DNA of 64,000 nt from assembly GCA_023897205.1 (NCBI GenBank), contig JAHWDD010000006.1, positions 558,001 to 622,000 of the forward strand, in the 5' to 3' direction. This DNA is from Exophiala sp. HKRS030 (lineage: Eukaryota > Ascomycota > Eurotiomycetes > Chaetothyriales > Herpotrichiellaceae). Positions within the stretch are counted from its first letter, which is position 1, and the number at the start of each line of letters is the position of its first letter. The notes beneath the pieces were generated by a model. The model searched no databases. It was not told the DNA's origin and worked only from the letters and a program-made list of their open reading frames with translations. Positions 12,515-21,857 of this stretch are shown here, one piece after another. Position numbers and translations under genes: made by a program.

Positions 12515-13039
12515 CTTGACGTCGGAAGAATTTTCTCGTATGGTACACTTTTGTGTCTAACGGTTGCGAAATCGTTTAGGAAATGAAAACGAGGCCTCGC
12601 CTCTTTATTATAGACGACGTTGTCCCGTCGAGTAGGTACCTCGCTTCCCCAGAACCCTGAGATCCCCAGGAGCGGAGGTGGAGTACCCCGGTTATCACAT
12701 CAGCGCTTGTTGAATGTCCGAGGGTGAAACTTGGGGGGCAAATGGTACTTATGACTCTTGCGACGACGAGTCAGAAACTTTATCATTCCATCGACCCGAA
12801 TCTACTTCACCAATCAGTGTCTGTGTCAGCGGTGCCTTTTCGGAGCTCGTGTCAGAAATGGTTGATTCAGCACAGCGATGAAGTCGCAATAAGCGAGTCA
12901 ACGACAGAGCGGCTTTTGCCCGAAGGAAAGTGAACGTTCGCGAGCCACCCATTCGTATTGATCTGCAGTCTGACCCTAAGGGTAGAAGTGGAAACATGGT
13001 TTTGAAGGGGCATCGACCGCTCATTTCCCTTGCTCATCT
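12515..13039. promoter_or_regulatory. 525-bp upstream region of the sugar-type transporter
   Basis: The spacer lies between the start of the transporter at 12514 and the 3' end of the next minus-strand gene. It should hold the transporter promoter and the terminator of its upstream neighbour. No gene or clear motif is supported. Confidence 0.4.
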
Positions 13040-14509
13040 CTAGTACGAATACCTGTGTATCTTGTTCTGGCCGTCCGTCAAATCCTCATCCGTGGCAGCC
13101 TCATCCACGTCCGCTGCCCAGCCCGCCCGATCTCTGTTCCTGTTTGCAAAAATTGCCAAACCCCAGTACACAAAGGCAGTCAGGATCATGATCGCGTAGC
13201 AAACAACGAGAGCCCAGATCCCCAACTGGTAGTAAGGGGCCTGACTTTCACGAAAAAACTGCGGCCCAAATATTTCGCTGACGGCCAGTGACACGCCTAG
13301 CGCGGCATTGACAAAGGGCCGCTTCGTGCTGCCTCGCGTGTTCGCCGTGGCGATGGCGAGTGCCATGACGAAACCCACGTTGTAGAATCCCATGAGATAC
13401 ACACCGCCCAGTGCCACTGGACGATTTTTGTTGACATCAACCGAGTGGATGATTATCGCACCGGCAAGGGCAGGCGCCGTGCCCAGCGCCCACCAAAGGC
13501 ATCGAGTGTTGCGGATGTAATAGGCGAGTATGGAAAAGAAAACCTGCGCCACTATACCAACGGCAGCTTGAGGTGCAGCCAGAAGGTTAGTGCGCTGGAC
13601 GGAGAAGCCAAAGCCCTTGATGATGAGTGGGTTGAAGTTGGTAATGCCGGCCGCGGTCACACCCTGGGCCAGGACAAAGATGATCAATGTCCAGAACTTG
13701 GCAGACATGAGGGCCTCGACGCACTGGCTCGGCTGGAACTTGGCCGGTCGGTCATTGTTGTTCTTTTGCTGGGTGTCGACGAGTCGGGCAATGGCGATCT
13801 CCCGTTCACGTGGTGTCAAGAACCACGCGGTCGCCGGAGATGTTGGCAGGAAAAAGAACGCCAACGCGCCGACGAAGATGGTGATGGATCCGTATATTAT
13901 GAACAGGTAGCGCCAATTGGCCAACTTTCCGTCGATGTTGTTGATGCCGAAAGCCAGCAACCCACCAAAAATACCCGCGAAAGTGTTGTACCACAGTGCC
14001 GTACGTAAGGGTTGCTCACTCCGCTTCCACCAGTTACCGATGAGGATCATGGCGGACGGGAAGGCCGGAGCTTCAAGCAACCCCAGGAAATATCGCACGG
14101 TCGCCAACCCGGCGAAGTTCTGGCAGGCGGACATGCACATGATGGTGATACCCCAGCAGACGGCGGCAACCCCGACCAGTTGGCCCACGGGAAACTTAAG
14201 GATGAGAAAGGCCGATATGGGCATCCCCGTCAGATACCCAAAGTAGAACAGGCTTCCCAACCAGCTGTACTCTTGACCCTTGAGATGTGTGTCGGCTTTC
14301 ATTCCCAAAATGTTGGCGTAGGCCAGGCAGTTTTTGTCCAGGAACATGAGGAAGGCGAGGAGAACTATGAATGTCAGAATGACTGCTTCGGTTTTCATGA
14401 GGATTTTGCGCTCTTGTGCCGGGTCGATAGGAACGACGCCATCCTCTTGGACGATCGCCCGTTCCTTTGTCGGCATATCGTTCAGGGTGTTGTTCATTTC
14501 CAATGACAT
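13040..14509 (-). CDS. MFS transporter, anion:cation symporter (Dal5/Tna1-type)
   Basis: A single exon of 489 residues, starting at the ATG at 14509 (reading MSLEMNN). About 12 hydrophobic helices are visible. The family is recognised from FLDKNCLAYAN in TM1, the GYLTGMP segment, RYFLGLLEAPAFPS in TM4, and the RSEQPLRTALWYN segment before TM5. These are hallmarks of the fungal allantoate/nicotinate/pantothenate permease group. Such proteins carry small organic anions through the plasma membrane. It is divergent from a Zn2Cys6 regulator, and the next genes encode hydroxyproline dehydratase-like and D-amino-acid oxidase enzymes. A substrate feeding that block is an attractive inference, not shown by sequence. 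Confidence 0.88.
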   Translation of the reverse strand: MSLEMNNTLNDMPTKERAIVQEDGVVPIDPAQERKILMKTEAVILTFIVLLAFLMFLDKNCLAYANILGMKADTHLKGQEYSWLGSLFYFGYLTGMPISAFLILKFPVGQLVGVAAVCWGITIMCMSACQNFAGLATVRYFLGLLEAPAFPSAMILIGNWWKRSEQPLRTALWYNTFAGIFGGLLAFGINNIDGKLANWRYLFIIYGSITIFVGALAFFFLPTSPATAWFLTPREREIAIARLVDTQQKNNNDRPAKFQPSQCVEALMSAKFWTLIIFVLAQGVTAAGITNFNPLIIKGFGFSVQRTNLLAAPQAAVGIVAQVFFSILAYYIRNTRCLWWALGTAPALAGAIIIHSVDVNKNRPVALGGVYLMGFYNVGFVMALAIATANTRGSTKRPFVNAALGVSLAVSEIFGPQFFRESQAPYYQLGIWALVVCYAIMILTAFVYWGLAIFANRNRDRAGWAADVDEAATDEDLTDGQNKIHRYSY

Positions 14510-15476
14510 AGTTGCTGACTGGGACACGGGCCCGTTATCCGGCAGTAGCTCACAAAAGCTGCCGTGCTGTGACAGAGGGGTTTTGGGATCGTAGAATATG
14601 GGGTGGTCCTTCGGGGTCTTAAATAGATAAAGTATCTAAACAGTTGACTTCTGTCCCCGACATTCGGATACGAGAGTCTTCTGGAAGTCCGCCGCAATTG
14701 GAATCGCAGTGCTTTCATCACTTCCATGGAAAGCAAATCATGGCGATGTAGAAGCCGTCCACATTGCCGGATTGCATCTAGTCACGCGCAATCATCTTGC
14801 TGGAAAGATGCAATGGCGGCAGATTATCTTGTGCCAAAGCCAGACAACCCTGGTGTCCAAGACACAGACACGGAAGAAAGCGTCAAGAGACCGGTGGGAA
14901 GTGGGGCCGCAGTATCAGAGGCCGTCTCAATGATAAGTGTGAGAGCGGAGATAGCTGCCGTCACGATCTTCGGGAGGAACAACAGAACGCGTCTTTATCA
15001 TTATTGTGATTCTACGGAGTACTCGGGACAATCGAGGCATCGCGACACCATTCATCGTTGAACGAAAGGTGGTCGGTGAAAAGAGTCAAAAGACCGTGGA
15101 GAGGAGGGAGTGAGAAATGGCGTAGAAACTTAGTCACGTGATTGACATAGATGCACGTGATGTCCTTGGCTCTTTTTGCGGCATCGCTTCCCGCCATAGA
15201 CGACAACCGTACCATCTTAGATACGCATCTTGAGAAACGTTTCCACATCGTTAATCTGTATTTGGTGTCCTTGTTGCGATTTTGTGGTCACGGGCTGAGT
15301 CGATACCGTCCCAAACCCTCTCCTGCTTCAGGGATGTTGTGACAAGATATTGAATTTGCATACGTGCAATATTCGCTCTCAGATCCAGCTGGACGTGATA
15401 GCTGCAGTCCCTTCCACCACACAGAGAACAGAGGTCGAACAGATGATTACTATGTCGATTCTGTAGTCCTCGGCAG
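14510..15476. promoter_or_regulatory. divergent promoter, Dal5-type transporter and Zn2Cys6 regulator
   Basis: A 967-bp spacer between two 5' ends. It contains HGATAR (GATA-factor type) hexamers at 14625, 14824 (minus), 14931, 14949 and 14995 (minus). About three would be expected by chance, so the enrichment is slight. One TACGGAGTA is at 15013..15021. Confidence 0.35.
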
Positions 15477-18047
15477 ATGATGCCGACGGCCGGAGATCCA
15501 CAGTTGCATAGGCGGGTTGCTGCCGCGTGAGTGAACCCCTTGTGCATGTCTGATCCTCTCTTTTAGGAGGCTCCCCTAATTGGCATGGTACAGATGTCGG
15601 TACTGCAAGAGACGTAAGATCAAATGCTCAGGGACGAACCCATGTGACAATTGCACCCGTCGCAAGATCTCCTGTCTTTTCGAGGATGTGGGGAAGAAGG
15701 TGGTAGTATCTGAGAGGCAGGTGTACACTCTTGTCGTGTTCTGCAGCCCCTCTGACTTGGTCGAAGATACTTGTTGGAATTGGAGAGATATAGAAACGAG
15801 TCACACAGTGCTTTGGACGGTCAATCGAGCCGTCCTTCATCTTCTCCTTCATCAGCTACACGTCCACAATGTCAAGACCAACAAAGTTAGCAACAGGCCC
15901 CTATAACGCGTTTCTGCGTTGCTGTCCTTGCGATGACGAGTGAGCTGACCTCTCCAAGATGATGCCCAAGGCCATCCCGGGAGCGCTGCTGTCGAGCAGG
16001 ATAGGCCCCTCGATCAGGCGTCCAACTCAATCACTAACCCCTTGGTGTCTCAAACCTCGTCTTATGTGCGAGATCCTGTTGGAAGATACCGTGAGGCGAC
16101 CGAAAACATTGTCGATATGGTTGTCACATGCTTACATGGCTTTCAGGATTTCTTGGTCCGTCTTCGACATGGACGTTCAGCCAGAGGGTTTTCGACCACC
16201 TCAAAGAAGCGTTCCCCCAAAACCAAATATCCCCAGTGTCGATGAATGTCGATGGGACTGCGTATCAGATCGAATGGACAGCCGTAGATCCGACCGCTGC
16301 CGTGGATACTACTGATCTACCTTCAATTGACTATACTCTCTATTTGATGAATGCCGTGAAATTTCACACATGTCAGATGTACAGACCGTTCGATGACGAA
16401 GAGTTCACGCGCAATTTGTACGAATTTCATCAACTTGGACTTGAAAAAATCAACTCTTCTAGACTCTGGTTCGTTCAATTCCTATTGATTGTGGCCCTTG
16501 GAAAAGCTATGGTCATTACGGTGAAGGATCCTACTACCGCTCCTGGTTCACTATGGTTCCAACGTGCGATGTCCCTTATGCCAGATTTTGTGCGTCTTCA
16601 GCGCGAGTCCGCCCTTGCCATCCAGGTTTTATGTCTCGTGGCACTGTACCTTGTATCAGTTGACATGAAAGAGGCTGCGTATGGATACGTATGTGTCTCG
16701 ACTCTGTTCCACCTAGCCCCCTGGTTTGTCCCGGCAAAAACTGACTTTTTCCTTCGAACAGATCGGTCAAGCCGTCCGCCTCTGTCTTGTAGACGGTTTA
16801 CACCGCGACACGCCCCGTCAGGCGATGGGTGAAAAATTGGCAAGTCACTATCGAGATATCTGGTGGACAGTGTACATTCTCGATCGAAGATTGTCGTCAA
16901 TGATTGGTGCACCAAGTTCCATACAGGACGCAGATATCACCTGCCCGCTACCAGGCATAGACGATGATTCCCAGCGAGGAAGAGTTCTGAACATCCATGT
17001 CAAAATATCGAGGCTGATGGCTCAGATATTAAATTGTGAGTTTTGGTCTCGTCTATAGGATGGAACATGTCTCATCCCTTATGCAGCCGTATACAGTGTT
17101 GAACGCCTTAGTCGACCTTTCGTTAAGATCATTCAAACTGTTCTGAGGGACATGGCTGCAATGGCCCATGAGATGGATGCCGTGTTTACTTCGGCTGCCC
17201 ATGGGGAAATCGGGGCCGTCTCAACAGTAGCTTCGCACATCAATTTGTCCTACCACCACGTACGTATTCCTAACATACTCACCATGGTACAGCTCACGGT
17301 CTCACATCCACACCACAGTGCATCCTCCTCGCCACCCGACCGTTGTTGCTACACCTCATGATCGCTCGTCTTCGCGGAACCTTGGGTTCCAACGACTTAG
17401 AGAAGACAATGTTGCCACAGACGAAGGGCTTGCTTGATACCTGCTTACAATCTGCACGAATGACGCTCCGGGTATTGTCAACTTTGTACGAGCACCATTT
17501 GTTGGGTAAGCCTGTCTCCGGGGGAGTTTCCAATCAACAAGTCTTACTAACGTGACACCTAGATTCATTTTTACCCTTTGATCTCGAGAGCATATTCTCT
17601 GCAGCTTTTATCGTGACCATGGCATCTGCTATCGTTCCATCCATGATACCCGATGTAGCTTCATTCAAAGCCACCAGCTACCGGATCCTGGACTACCTTA
17701 TTCGTAAGGGCAATATACCGGCCCAATTCCGGAAGCAAGAACTCCTCTGCTTGGATGAGATGATTCTGCCCCTTCTTAATCAGGGCGATCAAGGCTTGTC
17801 CCAGCAGGCTCACGATCATGATGAAGTGCCTAATGTGCATCCTCTAGATCTAGGACTGTTTAGTGGATGGAGTGCAGCACCAGGAGAGGGTGGACTAAGT
17901 CCGTCCCAGATGTTGAACATTGCTGATCAACTAGAAAACCAGGCCGAACATTTGACCAGTATGGATAGAGCATGGGCTGCGACCAGTCCGTGGGCTTGGT
18001 GGTGGGAGCGTCAGAACGACCCAGGAAATCCTTATCCTGCCATTTGA
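15477..18047 (+). CDS. Zn2Cys6 transcription factor with fungal middle homology domain
   Basis: Nine exons encode 694 residues: 15477..15526, 15594..15716, 15767..15885, 15959..16090, 16147..16688, 16762..17035, 17087..17259, 17319..17505 and 17563..18047. The zinc cluster begins in exon 1-2 (ACRYCKRRKIKC then NPCDNCTRRKISC), spacing C-X2-C-X6-C-X5-C-X2-C-X6-C, followed by a short linker-type helix (YLLELER). The middle homology region (IGQAVRLCLVDGLHRDTP, IWWTVYILDR) spans about residues 260-450. The intron after exon 2 appears to use a GC donor. The gene is nuclear and likely regulates nearby genes. It is divergent from the Dal5-type transporter and ends 22 bp from the convergent hydroxyproline dehydratase-like gene. 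Exon joins are hand-made, but the frame closes. Confidence 0.82.
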
Positions 18048-18069
18048 GAGACCACCCGACTTGGGTCAA

Positions 18070-19335
18070 TTAGGCGATATCTTGTCGCAGTTCAATGTGA
18101 CAACTATCCAGCTGATTGAACGCAAAGCCACTACTTGCGATGTTATCCTCTTTTTCCACTAGGATATTTATCGTTCCCGTATAGAAGGCGCTTCCCTCGA
18201 CCAAAACTCTGACAGTAGGATTATCGACGCGGAGATCGGAACTCGATATCTTCGAACTGGGCTTCACAATCTCAGTAATGGAGCCCCTCAATCCACCGGA
18301 TCCAGAATTGGCTTTGGAAAGCAAAGAATGGTATACTCGCTTTTGTGTAGCGTTCAACTCGCCCGTGGCGTACGCGAGAGCAATACGAGCTGCAACGCCA
18401 CCACCTGTAGGGGAGCGGTCTATCTGCTCATCCGCAAAGAAACAAAGTCCAGTCTCCTCGCTGTCGTGGCCGTTGGAAAGCTCGGGTTCATCGATACGCC
18501 TGGCTCTATCGACTATCAACACTGAATACAATGGCTCCGCCTCACTAGCATCTCGAATTGTGGTGTATGGCGACATCTCAGGGTTTGTATTCACGGCTGC
18601 TTTGAGCAAACTTGCAGCCTTTTTCATCTTCTCAATGTCGACTCGGGCTAGTCCTTGGGGGAATCCGAGTTCCTGTGCATCAATCAAGCAATAAAAAACG
18701 CCTCCATAGCTAAAATCGGCATTGATTGAACTTCGACCGCCCAACTCTGGCCACCGGAAGGAGGGTTTGATAGGAATCCGCACCGAGATGCCACTTGCGT
18801 AGCAAGGCACAGACACAAACGACACGGGCCGGGATGGGTCTGATCGGCCATTCGGCAACATTGGCACAGTGAGCTTCAAGATCCCTGTCGGCGCATGAAT
18901 GCTCAGCTGGATGGTCGACCCTTCTGCGTCTACTCTCAATCTATTTCGTTGTGGGAAGATAGACTTGGGTGCGTCAACCAAAAAGCGGCCCAGCGCCAAC
19001 GTCGCGTGGCCGCACATCTTTGAAAACCCAGCATTGTGCATGAACAGGACTCCCATATCCGCTTGGCCCGCAGCAACGAGCTCTGTCTCTGGTACCAGAA
19101 CAGCTCCATACATGTCCCAATGACCACGAGGCTCCAAAATTATCCTCCTGCGAATGTGGTCATACTCTTTTGACGCCTGCTCACGCTTGGCCAGCAGTGT
19201 GCTGCCCGTCAACTTCGGGAAACCAGAGTAGATAATTCTTGCAGGCTCGCCACATGTGTGCATGTCGACGCATCGGATGACTTCCTCAGAGGCAATGTCA
19301 CCAAAGACACTCGCTTCAACATCCATTTGGTTCAT
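18070..19335 (-). CDS. trans-3-hydroxy-L-proline dehydratase-like (proline racemase family)
   Basis: A single exon of 421 residues from the ATG at 19335. The fold family is proline racemase: DMHTCGEPARI near residue 24, MCGHATLALGRF with Cys at about 108, and SPTGGGVAARIALAY at about 308. In true racemases and 4-hydroxyproline epimerases the second catalytic residue is Cys (SPCGT). Here it is Thr, at about 310, as in trans-3-hydroxy-L-proline dehydratases. The expected reaction is dehydration of trans-3-hydroxy-L-proline to delta-1-pyrroline-2-carboxylate. It shares a 537-bp divergent promoter with a D-amino-acid oxidase, which would give the same product from D-proline. The Thr call is read directly. 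The substrate is inferred from the family. Confidence 0.87.
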   Translation of the reverse strand: MNQMDVEASVFGDIASEEVIRCVDMHTCGEPARIIYSGFPKLTGSTLLAKREQASKEYDHIRRRIILEPRGHWDMYGAVLVPETELVAAGQADMGVLFMHNAGFSKMCGHATLALGRFLVDAPKSIFPQRNRLRVDAEGSTIQLSIHAPTGILKLTVPMLPNGRSDPSRPVSFVSVPCYASGISVRIPIKPSFRWPELGGRSSINADFSYGGVFYCLIDAQELGFPQGLARVDIEKMKKAASLLKAAVNTNPEMSPYTTIRDASEAEPLYSVLIVDRARRIDEPELSNGHDSEETGLCFFADEQIDRSPTGGGVAARIALAYATGELNATQKRVYHSLLSKANSGSGGLRGSITEIVKPSSKISSSDLRVDNPTVRVLVEGSAFYTGTINILVEKEDNIASSGFAFNQLDSCHIELRQDIA

Positions 19336-19872
19336 ATTTCTTTCTCGAGGTAGTTCCAAGCGGACAAGGAATTGGTGCAGAGCGACTGATTCCAAGCTTG
19401 CCCAGCCTCTGAGTGAACATATGCTCGACCTTGAATGGAACGGAACAGACTAAAGATCATCCCTCAGACCGCGACAAGACTTAAAGAATCAATATCTGTC
19501 TACGTTAACTGAGTACTATCAGCTATCTCCCCTTTCTGCGGAGTTTGGCCCAGATGACTAAGAGCGGGAAGGCCAGCCGCTCTCCCCGCAACGGGATATA
19601 TCTCCCATGGCTGAGCCTTCCCAGCGAGCGGAAGAGGCCGCCGCCCCCCTGCTCCGTCCCTCAAACCATTCTGTCCTGCCCGTCGTTGCCGGATTCAGCG
19701 AAGTTGAACAGAGACAGAGGCCTGTACTTTGAGAGCGCCTTGTATTCAACCACTCCATTCCGTGCAGCAATATCAAGACGGCGCACATACTATTGTCTTG
19801 TCCGACCACAAATTCTAGGTAAACCAACAACAGGTGTTCGTCTCTTGGAAGGAGAATGAGCCAGCCTCGAAA
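19336..19872. promoter_or_regulatory. shared divergent promoter, dehydratase and D-amino-acid oxidase
   Basis: A 537-bp spacer between two 5' ends. Two HGATAR hexamers on the minus strand lie close together at 19516..19521 (TGATAG) and 19523..19528 (AGATAG). This is the site type bound by AreA-like nitrogen regulators. Such a pair fits nitrogen-regulated catabolism, but one or two sites are expected by chance in this length. Confidence 0.35.
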
Positions 19873-21692
19873 ATGTCAGAGGAGAAGCATATTTTGGTCC
19901 TAGGGTGAGAGATGAGGAGTCCTGTTGCCCTTGGCTGGAATCCTTGGATGTTTTCATCATTTGCAGCCACTGACAAGAGCACGGAAATGCGTACTATAGT
20001 GCCGGAGTCATCGGCCTTCAGACTGCCATATCTCTTCTTCAAACGGGCTACGATGTGACAGTGCTGGCAGAACACCTGCCTGGCGACACCTCTGTCGAAT
20101 ACACATCCCCATGGTGAGCAATTCTATACCCACTCAGTCTCCCGAAGAGGGGGAACGCAAATGTCTTCGTCAGAATATGAACCATGACACCAGCCAGGAC
20201 CCTGCTGTTATTAACGAGCTTCTCGTCGTTACAGGGCTGCTGCAATGTGGCGATCAAATGGTCTCCCCCATGAGCACGAAATTCAGGCATGGGATAGAGA
20301 GAGTTACCAGCTTTGGTTACGAAGTTGCGTCCGTCCAAGCGCCCAAGACAAGCTGACCGTAACGACGCCTCCGAAAGGATCCAGCATCACGGTGAGTGTT
20401 AGATGATCAATCAATTTGCAATCTCCGTTATTGCCCAACTTCCGACTCTCAATACTTCTTTCCTCACGATCGTCGAATCAATTCTACTGGTGAATGCATT
20501 ATACTGATATGTGTAAGGGTGTACCTATGAGATTGTTTTGGTACGTCTTGTCGTATCCTGGCGCCGGTCTGACTATTCTCCCTTGCTTGAATTTTTGCAA
20601 TTGGGCCATTCGTCCTCCAGCAGCTCGACAGGACGATCAACTAAAGACTTTGTTGCTTTTACAGGACCGGACCACACGAGTTCATCCCTGACGGGCCCGA
20701 AAGCATATGGTACGCTCCACACGTGCAGAATTTTCGAGTCCTCGAACCTGCCGAGCTGCCACGACCATTTGTCTGTGGTGCCATCCACGACGGCATCGCC
20801 ATCAATACCAACTTCTACCTGATCTCCCTGGTGTCCACGATTCGGGCGCTCGGCGGGCGCATCATCCGTGCCTCGCTCCCCAGGGAAGGAGGCCTAGCGC
20901 AGGCCATTATGGCAGCCGAGGAGATCGTCCAATCCGATAAAGGTGGTGGCATCCAGGAGCAGCACCAGCACCCCGTTGACCTGTTCGTCAACGCGACAGG
21001 TCTGGGTGCCCGCACACTCGTGCCCGATTCAGACGTCTATCCGATCCGAGGGCAGACCGTGACGGTCCGCGGCGAAGCCAAGAACATTACGACCATGTTC
21101 TACCCGGGAGTGAATGCGTCCATCACCCCACGCGTCGGATCTGGAGTGTCGGTGCTGGGCAGTACCTACCAGGCAGGGAATTGGGACCGCAACCCGGACC
21201 CACAGGTGACCCGTACCATCCTCGAGCGGTGCAAGGCTCTCGGGCCCGAGTTGCTCAACGACGACGGCGAGTTCGACGTGGTCAGCGTGGACGTCGCTTT
21301 CCGACCGGGGAGAAGAGGTGGGCCGAGAGTCGAGCTCGAGGAGATCGTGATCGATGGTGCAACTGAGGATGGCTCAGAGATCAGGACAAGAGTGGTGTGT
21401 CACGAGTATGGGCATGCTGGCGGAGGGTAAGTCGGATCTCATGTCCCCCTTCTGCATCCTCACCCACACTGTGACTCTGTCTCTCTTCCCACTCCCTCGA
21501 TCCCTCATATTTTCCCCGTCTTTCTTCGTTTGAAAACACCGGGCATGAGATTCACAGTATCTAATTCGAGTGTGAATCATGTTCTTCATCATAAATAGGT
21601 ACCAGAACTCTTTTGGCTCGGCTCGAAAAGTAGTGGAACTTGTCAACAGCTGGTTTCGACAAGAGAACAATGTCGATAGGGCGCGGCTTTGA
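19873..21692 (+). CDS. D-amino-acid oxidase, peroxisomal
   Basis: Six exons encode 393 residues: 19873..19904, 20000..20113, 20235..20391, 20518..20540, 20665..21426 and 21599..21692. Exon 4 is only 23 nt. The FAD-binding start (VLGAGVIGLQTA) is formed across the first intron. TSPWAAAMWR matches the flavin-contacting SPWAxAHxR region, with Met-Trp in place of the usual Ala-His. The second half has VNATGLGA and a C-terminal GYQNSFGSA segment typical of DAO. The last residues are -ARL, a peroxisomal PTS1 signal. The reaction is D-amino acid + O2 to imino acid + H2O2. The substrate could be D-proline or a hydroxyproline isomer, given the divergent dehydratase. Length and tail agree with fungal DAO. 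Confidence 0.88.
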
Positions 21693-21857
21693 AGTAGTCA
21701 AGCTAGAATATATAGTATACCCAGGACCGAGAGCGGTAGATATAGCCATTTTGATCTTATACCAAGAAATACTAGCAATATACACACCAACCGCTTTGAG
21801 CACAGACACATTTACTGAGATGTGAATGGCCTCCCCTCCGCATAGTCGTGGGTCCCC

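Noticed and set aside
13445..14506. Long plus-strand frames within the Dal5-type transporter
   Set aside because: They are mirror frames of the real minus-strand gene with low-complexity, unlikely composition.
18070..19335. 4-hydroxyproline epimerase or proline racemase for this gene
   Set aside because: The second catalytic Cys is replaced by Thr (SPTGGG), as in 3-hydroxyproline dehydratases.
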